This document shows, one piece after another, positions 24,985 through 34,125 of a DNA stretch of 64,000 nucleotides (position 1 is its first letter; each line of letters begins with the position of its first letter). Where the stretch lies: assembly GCF_040829825.1 (NCBI RefSeq), contig NZ_JBFOLH010000002.1, one strand, 5' to 3'. A program made the position numbers and the translations under genes. This stretch comes from Leadbetterella sp040829825 (GTDB lineage Bacteria; Bacteroidota; Bacteroidia; Cytophagales; Spirosomataceae). The notes below the pieces were generated by a model. The model was not told the DNA's origin. It searched no databases and saw only the letters and a list, made by a program, of their open reading frames with translations.

Positions 24985-26325
24985 ATGAAAAAGTACTTTC
25001 TGTGTTTTCTCGGATGCCTTGCCGCAATAGGCATGGCGTCAGCCCAATCAACCCGCCCTGTACACTGGGTACACGGCCTGAACGGGAGCAGTACTACCTG
25101 GAATTTTCACAAATCCTATTTTGAATCGGCACGCCGTATTGACGGACCGGCCTCTTATAACTCCACCGGTTTAACGAACCTCGGAGTGGTCTCTTACTCC
25201 AATGCGGTCCGGTCAGCTATGATACCGAATGCCAATGCCATTGCTATAGGGCACAGCATGGGCGGAGTAACGGTCAGGGATATTGCCCGGTACGACGCCA
25301 TTAACTCTACCACCACATTCGGCGGCTTTATAGCCGCCGGGGCTCCCTTAACAGGAGCAAAAATACTCAACAGCATCTCCAACGGTTCTGCTGAAAATTT
25401 TATCCTGAACGGGGTAGATGAAATTGTCAGAGGGCCGGCAACTGCACTGGGGCTATACAATTTTTTTGTGGCCGGAGAGCCCGTTATCTCCTCAGTATTG
25501 CTGATCAAGAGCATCCGGAAAGGCATCCTCAAATTTTTCCTGGGCAGTTTCGACTTCCCTTTAAATGACACCCATGCCGGCAGCGCCTTTGGTGTACAAA
25601 CCTTTGATGACTTAAAGGAAAACAGCGCCTATATGAATGCCGTCAATACCTTTTCCGGGCCGTATAAGGACAGGCTGTTTATCTATGGCAATGAAAGCAG
25701 CCCGATTCACTGGCGGCTGGCATCTTCCACGTTGAAAAGCGGGAGCGGCGCCTCGTGGACTTCAACCGATGATGAATACCTGGTGAACCTGGCGTCTAAC
25801 TTCAGGTCGGTTTACAATACCCAGAATACGCTTAACATTACGGCTGCTATACTGGCGTATTCCACCTTCAACTTTGGAGTAGGGGCCGGGCATACTTATA
25901 TGGCCTCGCAATGGAGAAAAGGAAGAGACTGGCTCGACATGTCGGAATCGTACTGGGCGGGGCTGATCGGTGCGCACGGCACCACCTACTATGCCGGTAT
26001 GATAGATACCTATGAAGACCAATGTGATATGCCCCGGTTTGAAGAGTGCTTCGGCAACGGAGATGATCCCGTAACTGTTGACTGTGAAGACTGCACCGTG
26101 GTGCCGGTAACCTATGCCGTGTGGATACCCACTCAAACCGGTAGTGACGGACTGGTGGCGGTGTACTCCCAGCTGGCTGAAGGAACTCCTTGGGCGGTAT
26201 CCTCGGGCAGAACATACCAGGCCGTAAATGTCAATCACATGGAAATGCGTGGACATACCCATATGACGACGGAGCTGTCCCACTGTTTTGACAGGCTTGA
26301 TTTTTTCTCTACTCCGTTATGGTAA
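24985..26325 (+). CDS. Secreted alpha/beta hydrolase (lipase/esterase-like)
   Basis: A 446-residue exported hydrolase. The signal peptide ends GMASA/Q near residue 20. The oxyanion region is VHWVHGLNGSS (about 26-36), and the nucleophile elbow GHSMGG has Ser91, as in lipases and PGAP1-like esterases. Four Cys cluster at about 345-370 (CDMPRFEEC, CEDC), unusual for a Bacteroidota export and possibly disulphides or a metal site. Catalytic His is probably in VNHMEMRGHTHM or ELSHCF near the C-terminus. It lies between two lipoprotein genes and overlaps the next by 7 nt. The substrate is unknown. Confidence 0.82.
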   Translation: MKKYFLCFLGCLAAIGMASAQSTRPVHWVHGLNGSSTTWNFHKSYFESARRIDGPASYNSTGLTNLGVVSYSNAVRSAMIPNANAIAIGHSMGGVTVRDIARYDAINSTTTFGGFIAAGAPLTGAKILNSISNGSAENFILNGVDEIVRGPATALGLYNFFVAGEPVISSVLLIKSIRKGILKFFLGSFDFPLNDTHAGSAFGVQTFDDLKENSAYMNAVNTFSGPYKDRLFIYGNESSPIHWRLASSTLKSGSGASWTSTDDEYLVNLASNFRSVYNTQNTLNITAAILAYSTFNFGVGAGHTYMASQWRKGRDWLDMSESYWAGLIGAHGTTYYAGMIDTYEDQCDMPRFEECFGNGDDPVTVDCEDCTVVPVTYAVWIPTQTGSDGLVAVYSQLAEGTPWAVSSGRTYQAVNVNHMEMRGHTHMTTELSHCFDRLDFFSTPLW

Positions 26326-27623
26326 GAAGAATTCTGTATTGGGTACTGGTGGCGGGGTGTCTTTCCTGCAAAGAAAAACCGGGGGATGAATTTTATCCGG
26401 ATGGCGTGTTATTGAGCAAAGAACCCGCCTGGAAAACGCAGGTATCGGTTAACTCCTTCCTGGCTCAGGGGATAGATATTCCGCCTACCTTATACAATGA
26501 CGGAGCGGTCATGGCCTGTGCAACCGGGTTTGAGCCTGTGGCAGGCTCCGGTTTGAGCAGGCCGGGGCTCCTGATGCTGGATGTTCTGACCGGCAAGGTC
26601 AGGTGGAAATGGGACGATTACATGTATGACAGGGAAAGCTTATTCCTGACCGGCAGGTATACATTCAATGACCGGATGGTTTTTCATAATGGCCCCCGTA
26701 CATACTGCATCAATCTGTCTACCGGTAAAACAGAATGGAAAAAATGGAAAGCAGACAGCGTCAATACATTAAATCCCGGTCTCATTTCAGGTATAGGTCA
26801 TCGGTACTTCTTCTCGGCCATAGCGATAAAAAGGGGGGATGAAGATTACCCGCTCAACAAGCTGTACGAGGGCAACATTTTAAATGCTGTTCGGGAGGTG
26901 GAAGTCGTAAATCCACAGCTTCCGAAAGAGTATTTCGGTGTGACCCCTATTCCGGCAGGGGCAACATTTTTCTGCCCCACCGTTCTGGACGGTGACACGG
27001 TCATTGCGGTAGCCTACCAGGTACCTGCGGCAGATGCGCAGTACAATGTTATTAAAAGCGCATTCGGCTTGTATAACCTTAATAAGAAAGAATGGATATA
27101 CAAAGACCGGATGCTCCTGGAGCCCCAACGGGGCGGTGTGGTAGACTGGTGCCCGGTGATTTACGGGGAAAAGATCTATTGGAACGCCAACCGGGATATT
27201 GTCTGTAATGACCTGCGTACGGGTAGGGAGATATGGAGGAAGGCCTTTCGGCAGGATTTTCTTTTTACTCCGCTCATCATAGCAGAAAATAAGGTCATTG
27301 CCAACAACGAAGATACCTGGCTGTATGCCCTGGATATAAACACCGGGGCGGAATTATGGAAGACGTCGTCTGCCGGTACCAGCTCGCACCTGGTATACCT
27401 GGATGGCTACGTGTATTACATCGGCGGGGGAGACGGCTTTCTTCATGCCGTAGATATATCGAACGGAAAAACGGTCTGGAGGCTTAGATCGCCCGATCTT
27501 AAAGCAGACAGCCGGGCCCATTTTTCGGGTGGGATATCCGGTGTACCGGCAAAAAACGGGAAAAAGGGGCGTATCCTGGCCGGTACCGGCCGGCATGTAT
27601 ACAGTTATGAAGCCATCCGTTAA
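26319..27623 (+). CDS. PQQ-like beta-propeller lipoprotein
   Basis: A 434-residue predicted lipoprotein (AGCLSC, Cys17). At least five propeller blades show the quinoprotein-type repeat: LDVLTGKVRWKW, INLSTGKTEWKK, NDLRTGREIWRK, LDINTGAELWKT and VDISNGKTVWRL. It lacks the cytochrome c motif and catalytic features of PQQ dehydrogenases, so it is more likely a binding or scaffold propeller. Its ATG overlaps the end of the hydrolase gene by 7 nt, indicating translational coupling and perhaps a complex with the hydrolase. Confidence 0.8.
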   Translation: MVRRILYWVLVAGCLSCKEKPGDEFYPDGVLLSKEPAWKTQVSVNSFLAQGIDIPPTLYNDGAVMACATGFEPVAGSGLSRPGLLMLDVLTGKVRWKWDDYMYDRESLFLTGRYTFNDRMVFHNGPRTYCINLSTGKTEWKKWKADSVNTLNPGLISGIGHRYFFSAIAIKRGDEDYPLNKLYEGNILNAVREVEVVNPQLPKEYFGVTPIPAGATFFCPTVLDGDTVIAVAYQVPAADAQYNVIKSAFGLYNLNKKEWIYKDRMLLEPQRGGVVDWCPVIYGEKIYWNANRDIVCNDLRTGREIWRKAFRQDFLFTPLIIAENKVIANNEDTWLYALDINTGAELWKTSSAGTSSHLVYLDGYVYYIGGGDGFLHAVDISNGKTVWRLRSPDLKADSRAHFSGGISGVPAKNGKKGRILAGTGRHVYSYEAIR

Positions 27624-27655
27624 AAAAGTGGCAGGCCTCCGTATGGAAGCCTGCC
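27622..27655 (-). terminator. Terminator between convergent genes
   Basis: An 11-bp stem with one mismatch, GGCAGGCCTCC (27630-27640) and GGAAGCCTGCC (27645-27655), has a GTAT loop. Read on the minus strand it is followed by six T residues, so it best fits the TonB receptor gene. On the plus strand it may slow transcription from the propeller gene. Confidence 0.7.
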
Positions 27656-27681
27656 GGCATTTAAAAGAAAGGGTTATTTAG

Positions 27682-30240
27682 TTAGAATGAATAACGCAGT
27701 GTGACGCCGTAGGTCCTGGGATCTCCCAATATACCGGCATACTGGCCGTAACTGCCGGGAGCGGCCAGAAGCTGCTCATAGTAATCGGTATTGGTCAGGT
27801 TCCTGCTCCAGAGGAAAAAGGTGATCCCGTTGGAAGCACGGAATCCCGCTCTCGCATTCAGCAGCGCATAACCGTTGATATTCAGGTAGCGCGAAGGAGA
27901 GGGGCTGGACGAGAAATCAGACCGGTAAAATACATCGGCTCCCAGGAAATAATTGCCCCTGAGCTGGATCAGGCTGCCTTTCCGGGCTACCTCTGCGCCC
28001 AGCGATCCCGACCATTTCGAGATGCCGGGAAGCTCTCCGCCGGAAATATCTTTGAATGCCTGGGCTCCGCCCACTTCTTCAAGAGGTACGGGCGCATTGG
28101 TAAATTTCAGGTATTTGCCATCGGTATAGGCCAGGGCTGCATTCAGGCGAAGCGAGTTGCCCACCGACAGGTTGCCGTCTACTTCCACGCCGCGCACCCG
28201 TACCTTTTCAGCGTTGGCCAGGTAACCCCGGTTTACACCGGGTTCAGGGGTTTGAACCTGGGTCTGGAAATCGTGGATATCGGTCTGGTACACGGTAAAA
28301 TTAAGAACGGCATTTTTCCCGGGGTTGGTTTTAATGCCCAGCTCCTTATGATTAACCGCTTCCGGCTTTACCTGGGCCAGATCCAGCAGCACCTCTCCGT
28401 TGGCAGTAGGCAGGCCACCCACGTTTACGCCCACGGGCTTGTAGCTCACAGAATAGGTAGCAAAGCCGTTTATTTTGGGGCTGAACCTGTATTGCAAAGA
28501 TAGCTGGCCGGAGAAATTGCCTTCTACGGCATCGGTATCGAACGACTGGTCGCTGTATACCCCGTTTTTGAGAGCCAGCAGGGCAGGGTCGCTTGTTTCC
28601 AGTCCGCCGTAGCGCTTACGGTCATAATTTACAATTTTTTTGTCATAATTATACCTCAGGCCCGGCAATACATGGAGCTTAGGCACAACCTCCCAGTCGA
28701 TCTGCGTATACGCTGCCAGCCCTGTGCTCCTGATGCCGTAAACGGTGCGGATGCCGTAGTGGTCAAACAGGCCGGGGGTGGCCCATAACGGGCTGGTAGA
28801 ACTTTGGGCAAAACGCCACTGGGCCGATCCCGCCTCTTCAGTATGCACGGGGTCGGTCTGCAAATCCTGCCATAGTCCGAAAAGCCCGATCACCCCGCTG
28901 ACCTTTTCGCCTACCCGGCCTGAATACCTGAACTCCTGCGACCATTGGTCATGAATGGAGTTACCGGCAGAAATGGTAAACACCGGCAGGCCGGTATAAT
29001 CCCTGTCGTTCAGCGGTACCCATTTCCAGTAACGGTAAGCCGTGGTAGAGGTGAGGGTTCCGTTCCCGATTTTAACGTCGGCATTCAGGGAAACGCCGCC
29101 CAGCTGGTTATCGGCTTTCGACCGCGTATCCAGGTCTACCTTTCTTTCAAAGGCACTTTTGTAGGGAATCTCGTAACCCAGGTCTTTGATAATAGCGTCA
29201 AATTGCCTGTATGCAGGTCTTTGTGTAGTAACCACCCCGGCAATTCCCCAGCCATAGCCGTCGGGCTTCTGATCGGTAAGATCGCCGGCCAGGACAATTT
29301 TGACCTGCTCGGAAGGGGTGTAAAGCAGCTGTCCCCTTACTCCCAGGTTGTTAATATCGTTGATATAAGAATCGCTGGCCAGGTTATAAATTGTACCGTT
29401 TCTTTGGGTACCGGAAAAAGAGATCCGGGCTGCCAGGTTTTTGGTCAGCGGACCGGTCAGCGAGGTTTTGGCCTGCAGGTATCCGTAATTTCCGTAACTT
29501 ACCTCAAACGTTCCCCCCGGCCTGAATTCGGGCAGGCGGGAGGTAATATTGAATGCACCTGAAGTGGTGTTCTTTCCGAAGAGCGTACCTTGCGGACCCC
29601 TGAGCACTTCCACCTGCTCTATATCAATGAAATCAAGCGCGGTGGCGGCAGGCCGGGCCAGGTAAACGCCGTCAAGGTAAAAACCCACTCCCGGATCGAT
29701 TCCGTCATTGGTCAGACCGTAGGTAGAGCCCAGGCCCCGGATGTTTAACGTAGTGTTCCGGGGGTTTGAGGCATAAAGCTGTACCGTAGGAACCAGCTCC
29801 TTCAACCGGTTGACATTAAAGGCTCCGGCATCTTCAATGGCTACTCCCCGCACAATAGAGATGGGAATAGGCACTTCCTGGATTTTTTCGGTACGCCGCC
29901 GCGAAGTAACCACCAGCTCCTGGAGAGAAGATTCCGAAGGCGTGAGCTCAATTGTTAAATGGTTTGATTCCGCGAGAAATTCCAGGGTTTTATACCCTAC
30001 AGACCGTACCACCAGCGTAAAAGGGAGAGTTTGCCCGGTAGTGAGGCTGAACTCACCGTTTATATCCGTAATGGCACCGTTGGTGGTTCCGCGAATGGTT
30101 ACACTGGCTCCCGTTACAGGTTCTTTGGATACTTTGTCCCTGATAACTCCTTTTACCTGCGCATTGATCAGAGGCGTGTTCTGCCCATGGCTCAGGTAGG
30201 GAACCAGAGTCGACAGGAATAGAAAGACGAGTTTTTTCAT
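27682..30240 (-). CDS. TonB-dependent receptor with carboxypeptidase-like N-domain
   Basis: An 852-residue outer-membrane importer without a SusD partner. The ATG at 30240 gives a clean signal peptide (MKKLVFLFLSTLVPYLSHGQ). A carboxypeptidase-like beta domain (about 28-110, GVIRDKVSKEPVTGASVTIRG) precedes the plug (VPIPISIVRGVAIED, LNIRGLGSTYG, VEVLRGPQGTLFGKNTTSGAFNI), and the barrel ends YGVTLRYSF. The plug wording is that of siderophore/cobalamin-type receptors. It is followed on the same strand by no partner gene, but upstream is a TauE/SafE permease, and a palindrome in its leader resembles those at the cys operon. A sulfur-compound substrate is a guess. Confidence 0.92.
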   Translation of the reverse strand: MKKLVFLFLSTLVPYLSHGQNTPLINAQVKGVIRDKVSKEPVTGASVTIRGTTNGAITDINGEFSLTTGQTLPFTLVVRSVGYKTLEFLAESNHLTIELTPSESSLQELVVTSRRRTEKIQEVPIPISIVRGVAIEDAGAFNVNRLKELVPTVQLYASNPRNTTLNIRGLGSTYGLTNDGIDPGVGFYLDGVYLARPAATALDFIDIEQVEVLRGPQGTLFGKNTTSGAFNITSRLPEFRPGGTFEVSYGNYGYLQAKTSLTGPLTKNLAARISFSGTQRNGTIYNLASDSYINDINNLGVRGQLLYTPSEQVKIVLAGDLTDQKPDGYGWGIAGVVTTQRPAYRQFDAIIKDLGYEIPYKSAFERKVDLDTRSKADNQLGGVSLNADVKIGNGTLTSTTAYRYWKWVPLNDRDYTGLPVFTISAGNSIHDQWSQEFRYSGRVGEKVSGVIGLFGLWQDLQTDPVHTEEAGSAQWRFAQSSTSPLWATPGLFDHYGIRTVYGIRSTGLAAYTQIDWEVVPKLHVLPGLRYNYDKKIVNYDRKRYGGLETSDPALLALKNGVYSDQSFDTDAVEGNFSGQLSLQYRFSPKINGFATYSVSYKPVGVNVGGLPTANGEVLLDLAQVKPEAVNHKELGIKTNPGKNAVLNFTVYQTDIHDFQTQVQTPEPGVNRGYLANAEKVRVRGVEVDGNLSVGNSLRLNAALAYTDGKYLKFTNAPVPLEEVGGAQAFKDISGGELPGISKWSGSLGAEVARKGSLIQLRGNYFLGADVFYRSDFSSSPSPSRYLNINGYALLNARAGFRASNGITFFLWSRNLTNTDYYEQLLAAPGSYGQYAGILGDPRTYGVTLRYSF

Positions 30241-30274
30241 AAGAATTGGTTTTTGATTATGTATAATTATATAT

Positions 30275-30286
30275 AATCTATAGATT
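30275..30286. promoter_or_regulatory. Palindrome upstream of the TonB receptor
   Basis: AATCTATAGATT is a perfect 12-bp palindrome 35 nt before the receptor start codon. Its TCTATAGA core also occurs at 23885-23892 upstream of the sulfite reductase. It could be a regulator site, but the region is very AT-rich and chance is possible. Confidence 0.3.
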
Positions 30287-30373
30287 AAATATACTATGAA
30301 ATAATAAAATTGCCTGCTCCCGGCAACTTCCCTCAAAACAAAAACACGAAACCACAAGCCACCTCTTACCCGC

Positions 30374-31270
30374 TTACAGTATTCCCAGGGCCAGCAGGAA
30401 AGTCCGCAGGCTGGTGATGATGATCACAGTACCTACAAAGATAAACATGGGTTTGACCGGTATTTTTCGCACCATGAAGGCTGCAATGGGAGCTGCAATC
30501 ACTCCGCCGAGGATAAGTCCGAGGATGATCTGCCAGTGACCAAAGCCCATGACGAAAATAAAGGTCAGGGAGCTGGCAAAGGAGACGAAAAACTCGGTCA
30601 GGTTTACAGACCCTATGGTGTACACCGGGTTCCGGCCATTGGCTATGAGGGTTGAGCTCACAATAGGCCCCCACCCGCCGCCGCCGATCGAGTCAAGGAA
30701 CCCACCTGCACCGGCCAGCAGCCCCAAACGCTTGATGGGTCTCTTTTTTTGTTTTTTTGCCGCTACTTTCAGGATGATCCTGATGCCGAGATAAAGCGTA
30801 TATGCCGCTACAACAGGCCGTATATAATTGTTGTAATCTTCCAGTGAAGATACGAGGTAGGCCCCTACAATGGCGCCAAGCACACCCGGCAGCAGCAGGT
30901 AACGGAAAAGCCTTTTGTTTACATTACCGAATGTCAGGTGACTGAGCCCTGAGACACCGCTGGTGAAAATTTCGGAGGCGTGCACACTGGCACTGGCGGC
31001 AGCAGGATTGAGCCCTGTAGCCATCAGGAAGCTCGTGGCGCTCACCCCGTAAGCCATTCCCAGCGAACCGTCGATCATCTGGGCTATAAAGCCGGCAGCC
31101 ATATAAATGAGAATACTGCTGTCCAGCGAATCCCATAAATTGACCAGGTGCCCCTTGAACCACAAAACAGGAAAGAAGCTAAAGAGAATATGCCCGGCTA
31201 TCATCCAGCCGATGATGCTTAGAAGCTGAAATATCCGGTTTTTCCAAATCACCTTGCTGTTCCGGTGCAT
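30374..31270 (-). CDS. Sulfite exporter TauE/SafE-family permease
   Basis: A 298-residue polytopic membrane protein with about eight hydrophobic segments. The family moves sulfite, sulfonates or related organic anions across the inner membrane. Typical repeats are GSLGMAYGVSATSFLMATGLNPAAASASVH and GGFLDSIGGGGWGPIVSSTLI, with the GG-rich turns of TauE. The ATG at 31270 replaces a TTG nine codons upstream. The position about 6.6 kb from the sulfite reductase start and a similar palindrome in the promoter support a role in sulfur metabolism. The direction of transport cannot be told. Confidence 0.88.
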   Translation of the reverse strand: MHRNSKVIWKNRIFQLLSIIGWMIAGHILFSFFPVLWFKGHLVNLWDSLDSSILIYMAAGFIAQMIDGSLGMAYGVSATSFLMATGLNPAAASASVHASEIFTSGVSGLSHLTFGNVNKRLFRYLLLPGVLGAIVGAYLVSSLEDYNNYIRPVVAAYTLYLGIRIILKVAAKKQKKRPIKRLGLLAGAGGFLDSIGGGGWGPIVSSTLIANGRNPVYTIGSVNLTEFFVSFASSLTFIFVMGFGHWQIILGLILGGVIAAPIAAFMVRKIPVKPMFIFVGTVIIITSLRTFLLALGIL

Positions 31271-31316
31271 AGGGTATGTTTTGTAATTGTGGGGCAAGTT
31301 TACAACATAAACTTTT

Positions 31317-31341
31317 AAAGTCTACTAAAATTGTAGACTTT
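31317..31341 (-). promoter_or_regulatory. Candidate operator upstream of TauE/SafE gene
   Basis: AAAGTCTAC (31317-31325) and GTAGACTTT (31333-31341) are perfect 9-bp inverted arms with a 7-nt spacer. A weak -7-like box, TAAACTTG on the minus strand (31295-31302), lies about 25 nt closer to the gene, the same geometry as at the sulfite reductase promoter. TCTACTA is shared between the two sites. Confidence 0.5.
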
Positions 31342-31468
31342 ATTGAAAAAATTATAGGAGAACTATGAATTGTTTTATTACCATAAGCGGAGAGCCGGGA
31401 TCTCCCGGTTTTTCTGCAGATGACCGCACAGCGTAAACCCCGATAGCTTACCGCTGAAGGGGCATAGC

Positions 31469-33844
31469 TTATTGTATACCACCTTCTGCTGCCGGCATAT
31501 CCGGGTTGAACCCGTTTTCGGTATGTTTCTTCCGGCCGAAATTGTAGCGCAGGTTAAACCCGAAACGGCGGGAGTCGCGGTACTGGAAACCCCTGGCAAC
31601 CATGCTCCCCTGGTTTATCCTGAAATTGAATTTGTTGGTAAACAGTACATCGGATGCATTGAGGGTCAGGGTCAGCCGGTCATTCATAAAACGGCGGTTA
31701 ACGCTCAGGTTAAGGTTTCCGAAATCACCCAGTTCCGTAAATTGCATCTGGCCCCGGGTCATGTAAAACCCATTCAGCATCAAAGCGCTTCGCCTGTCGA
31801 ATTTTAGCTCATGAAAGGTGAAGAAACGCCAGGTTCCCCGCCTGAAATTTACGGGAGAGTTTTCATACAGGCCGGTGTAATCGTTCAGGGTAAATTGAGC
31901 ACCTGCCACAAAGAAGTACTTTCCTCCCGGCGGTACCGCACCCATCAGCCGGAAATAGGTTTCCTTGTTCCGGGCCAGGTTATCGTAAGTGCGGTTGGTG
32001 ATTTGCGGGTCTTTCGGATCCTGGTAAAGCACCGAAGTAAAGATATCCCGGATATACCTTTGCCCTACGGCCAGGATCGGGGTACCGTCTACACTGACAT
32101 TCATTTCATAATTATTGGAGAACTGGGGTTTCAAAGCCGGGTTCCCCGACTGGTAGGTAAATTCGTTCACATATTGCCGGAAAGGATTCAGCTGGTCGTA
32201 TCCCGGCCGGCTGACGGTTCGTTGCGCCACCAGGGTAGCCCGCATTTCCATACCCATAAGGGTAAGAATTCTCCGGCCGAAAAACAGGAAGGGGAAGAGG
32301 TCGGTTCTTTGTACTTTAAACGTAGTATCGGAAGGAATTTTCTGATGTCTGTACATATACGTATTTTCCAGCCGCAGCCCGGTTTTTACGGAAAAAGAAC
32401 CGAAGCTTCGGGTGCCTTGCAGGTAAAGGGCGCTGATGCGGTTATTGAAATCAAAGGCATTGTTCCGGAAGAGGTCGGGGGCGGTCACCCCGTTTTCCGT
32501 CCGGGTAAATGCTGCCCGGTTGCTGAAATCCTGAACAGAGAGCTTTCCGCCCGTTTCCAGCTTGATCTTGTTTTTGAACAGGTAGGTAAGCTCGGCCCGG
32601 GCAGCATAGAAATCAGACCTGCCCGAGTTGTTTCCTGTACCGCTATTGCCCGGCATTATCCCGGTGCTCCGTTCAAAAGTATTCCCGTAGGTCTGGTCAC
32701 TTTTGGGCCTGAAGAATGACCCGGAGAAATCCAGCAGCAATTTCCGGCGACCCGCACTGTCAAACTTCAGAAGAGCATTCAGGCTCTGATTTACAAAGAA
32801 ACGCCCGCCTTCGGTATCCGTATGGTTGACATTTGTGAAGTCTGTTTCCTGTCCCGATAAAGATTCGGTGGTATTGAAGTTCCGGCTCTCAGAGCGGCTG
32901 CTGCTGAGCTGCCCGTCATAAGACAGTGTCCATTTCGGGGTAAGATCATAGGCTATCCCATAGCCTAGCATGCCGTTCTGCTCTTTAGACCGGGATTCGC
33001 TTTTGGAGTCGAGCAGCGATTCACTGCTTATTTTTCGTTGGTTTTCGTAGACATTAAAGTTTTCTCCCTGGTTGCCTCCGCCATTGAGGTAGTAAGTGGT
33101 TTTTCCGGCAGAGCGGTTATAGGAGGCGTTGAGAAACCGGCCTCCGTATTTTCCCTGGTTCATCCCTGCCGAGATGCTGCCCGAGCCGAAGAGGCTGTAC
33201 CCTTTGCGGAGGATCAGGTTGAGTGAGCCGCCTGTATTGGCGGCATCCATGGTGGCAGAGGGAGTACGGATGATCTCTATTTTTTCTATGGCATTGGGCG
33301 GGAGGCTCCTCAGCAGGGCGGCCAGGTCGCCGGTTCCCATTCGTTGCTCCCGTCCGTTGATGTAAATTCTGGCAGGTGTGCTTGAGCTCAGGTAGAAATT
33401 TCCGTCGGTATCTGTAAAAACCCCCGGTGTTTTCTCCAGCACTTCCATTACGTTGGTGGAGGACTGGATCAGCGGTTCCGGATCTACAATCGCTTTGTCG
33501 TCTTCATGGGTAATGAGGGGTTTCCGGGCGGTGACAGCTACCTCGCCAAGTAGGGTGGACGATGCCTTCAGCGTTATCCTGAATTCGGCTTTATCGGTGA
33601 CTATTTCCTGTTCCAGCGTCTCGAATCCCACGGCGGAAACCCGTATGGTATACTGCACATTTTCCTGCAATGTGATCCGGGTTATGCCGTTGGTATCGGT
33701 AGCGCCGGCAAATGTCTTGTCTGCCCGTTGAAGAACTACGGTAGCACCGGGTATGGGTTCTGTGCCGTCGGTAACGGAGAAGGTGTATTGCCGGGCGTAG
33801 GATAAGTGAGTGAAAAAGAATAAAAGCAGGTACAGGTTTTTCAT
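31469..33844 (-). CDS. TonB-dependent outer-membrane beta-barrel protein
   Basis: A 791-residue protein with a signal peptide ending LSYA. A carboxypeptidase-like domain (about 20-95, TEPIPGATVVLQRADKTFAGATD) is followed by a plug-like region (VMEVLEKTPGVFTDTDGN, YINGREQRMG, NAIEKIEIIRTPSATMDAANTGGSLNLILRKG) and a large barrel rich in aromatic-ended strands. It belongs to the Bacteroidota outer-membrane barrel family related to TonB receptors. Homologues are often next to regulatory or metal genes, but no partner is seen here. It is separated from the TauE/SafE gene by about 200 nt. The substrate is unknown. Confidence 0.88.
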   Translation of the reverse strand: MKNLYLLLFFFTHLSYARQYTFSVTDGTEPIPGATVVLQRADKTFAGATDTNGITRITLQENVQYTIRVSAVGFETLEQEIVTDKAEFRITLKASSTLLGEVAVTARKPLITHEDDKAIVDPEPLIQSSTNVMEVLEKTPGVFTDTDGNFYLSSSTPARIYINGREQRMGTGDLAALLRSLPPNAIEKIEIIRTPSATMDAANTGGSLNLILRKGYSLFGSGSISAGMNQGKYGGRFLNASYNRSAGKTTYYLNGGGNQGENFNVYENQRKISSESLLDSKSESRSKEQNGMLGYGIAYDLTPKWTLSYDGQLSSSRSESRNFNTTESLSGQETDFTNVNHTDTEGGRFFVNQSLNALLKFDSAGRRKLLLDFSGSFFRPKSDQTYGNTFERSTGIMPGNSGTGNNSGRSDFYAARAELTYLFKNKIKLETGGKLSVQDFSNRAAFTRTENGVTAPDLFRNNAFDFNNRISALYLQGTRSFGSFSVKTGLRLENTYMYRHQKIPSDTTFKVQRTDLFPFLFFGRRILTLMGMEMRATLVAQRTVSRPGYDQLNPFRQYVNEFTYQSGNPALKPQFSNNYEMNVSVDGTPILAVGQRYIRDIFTSVLYQDPKDPQITNRTYDNLARNKETYFRLMGAVPPGGKYFFVAGAQFTLNDYTGLYENSPVNFRRGTWRFFTFHELKFDRRSALMLNGFYMTRGQMQFTELGDFGNLNLSVNRRFMNDRLTLTLNASDVLFTNKFNFRINQGSMVARGFQYRDSRRFGFNLRYNFGRKKHTENGFNPDMPAAEGGIQ

Positions 33845-34125
33845 ACAACGGTTCTCAGGGGGAAGAGGTCTTCCTTTTTGTCCTTAACGACAGCCTGGAA
33901 AGAATAGTTGAAAGGGAGTTATTAAAATTTAACCGTGAAGTGGTCTTTTTCGTTTATACATACCAACCGTGCACTTTTCAGGGTGTGGCGGAATAAAAAA
34001 ACAATAATTCATAGGAACTATTCAAGAAAAAATTGGACTTTTGTATAAGTTTTGTCTTTTGACCGGAAACCGGGAGAAGCCCGGCCGATGAAGTTTCTGG
34101 AAATGAAACTTTTAGCTTTAAATTT

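Noticed and set aside
31271..31297. Upstream TTG start for the TauE/SafE permease
   Set aside because: An ATG nine codons later starts directly before the first membrane segment.
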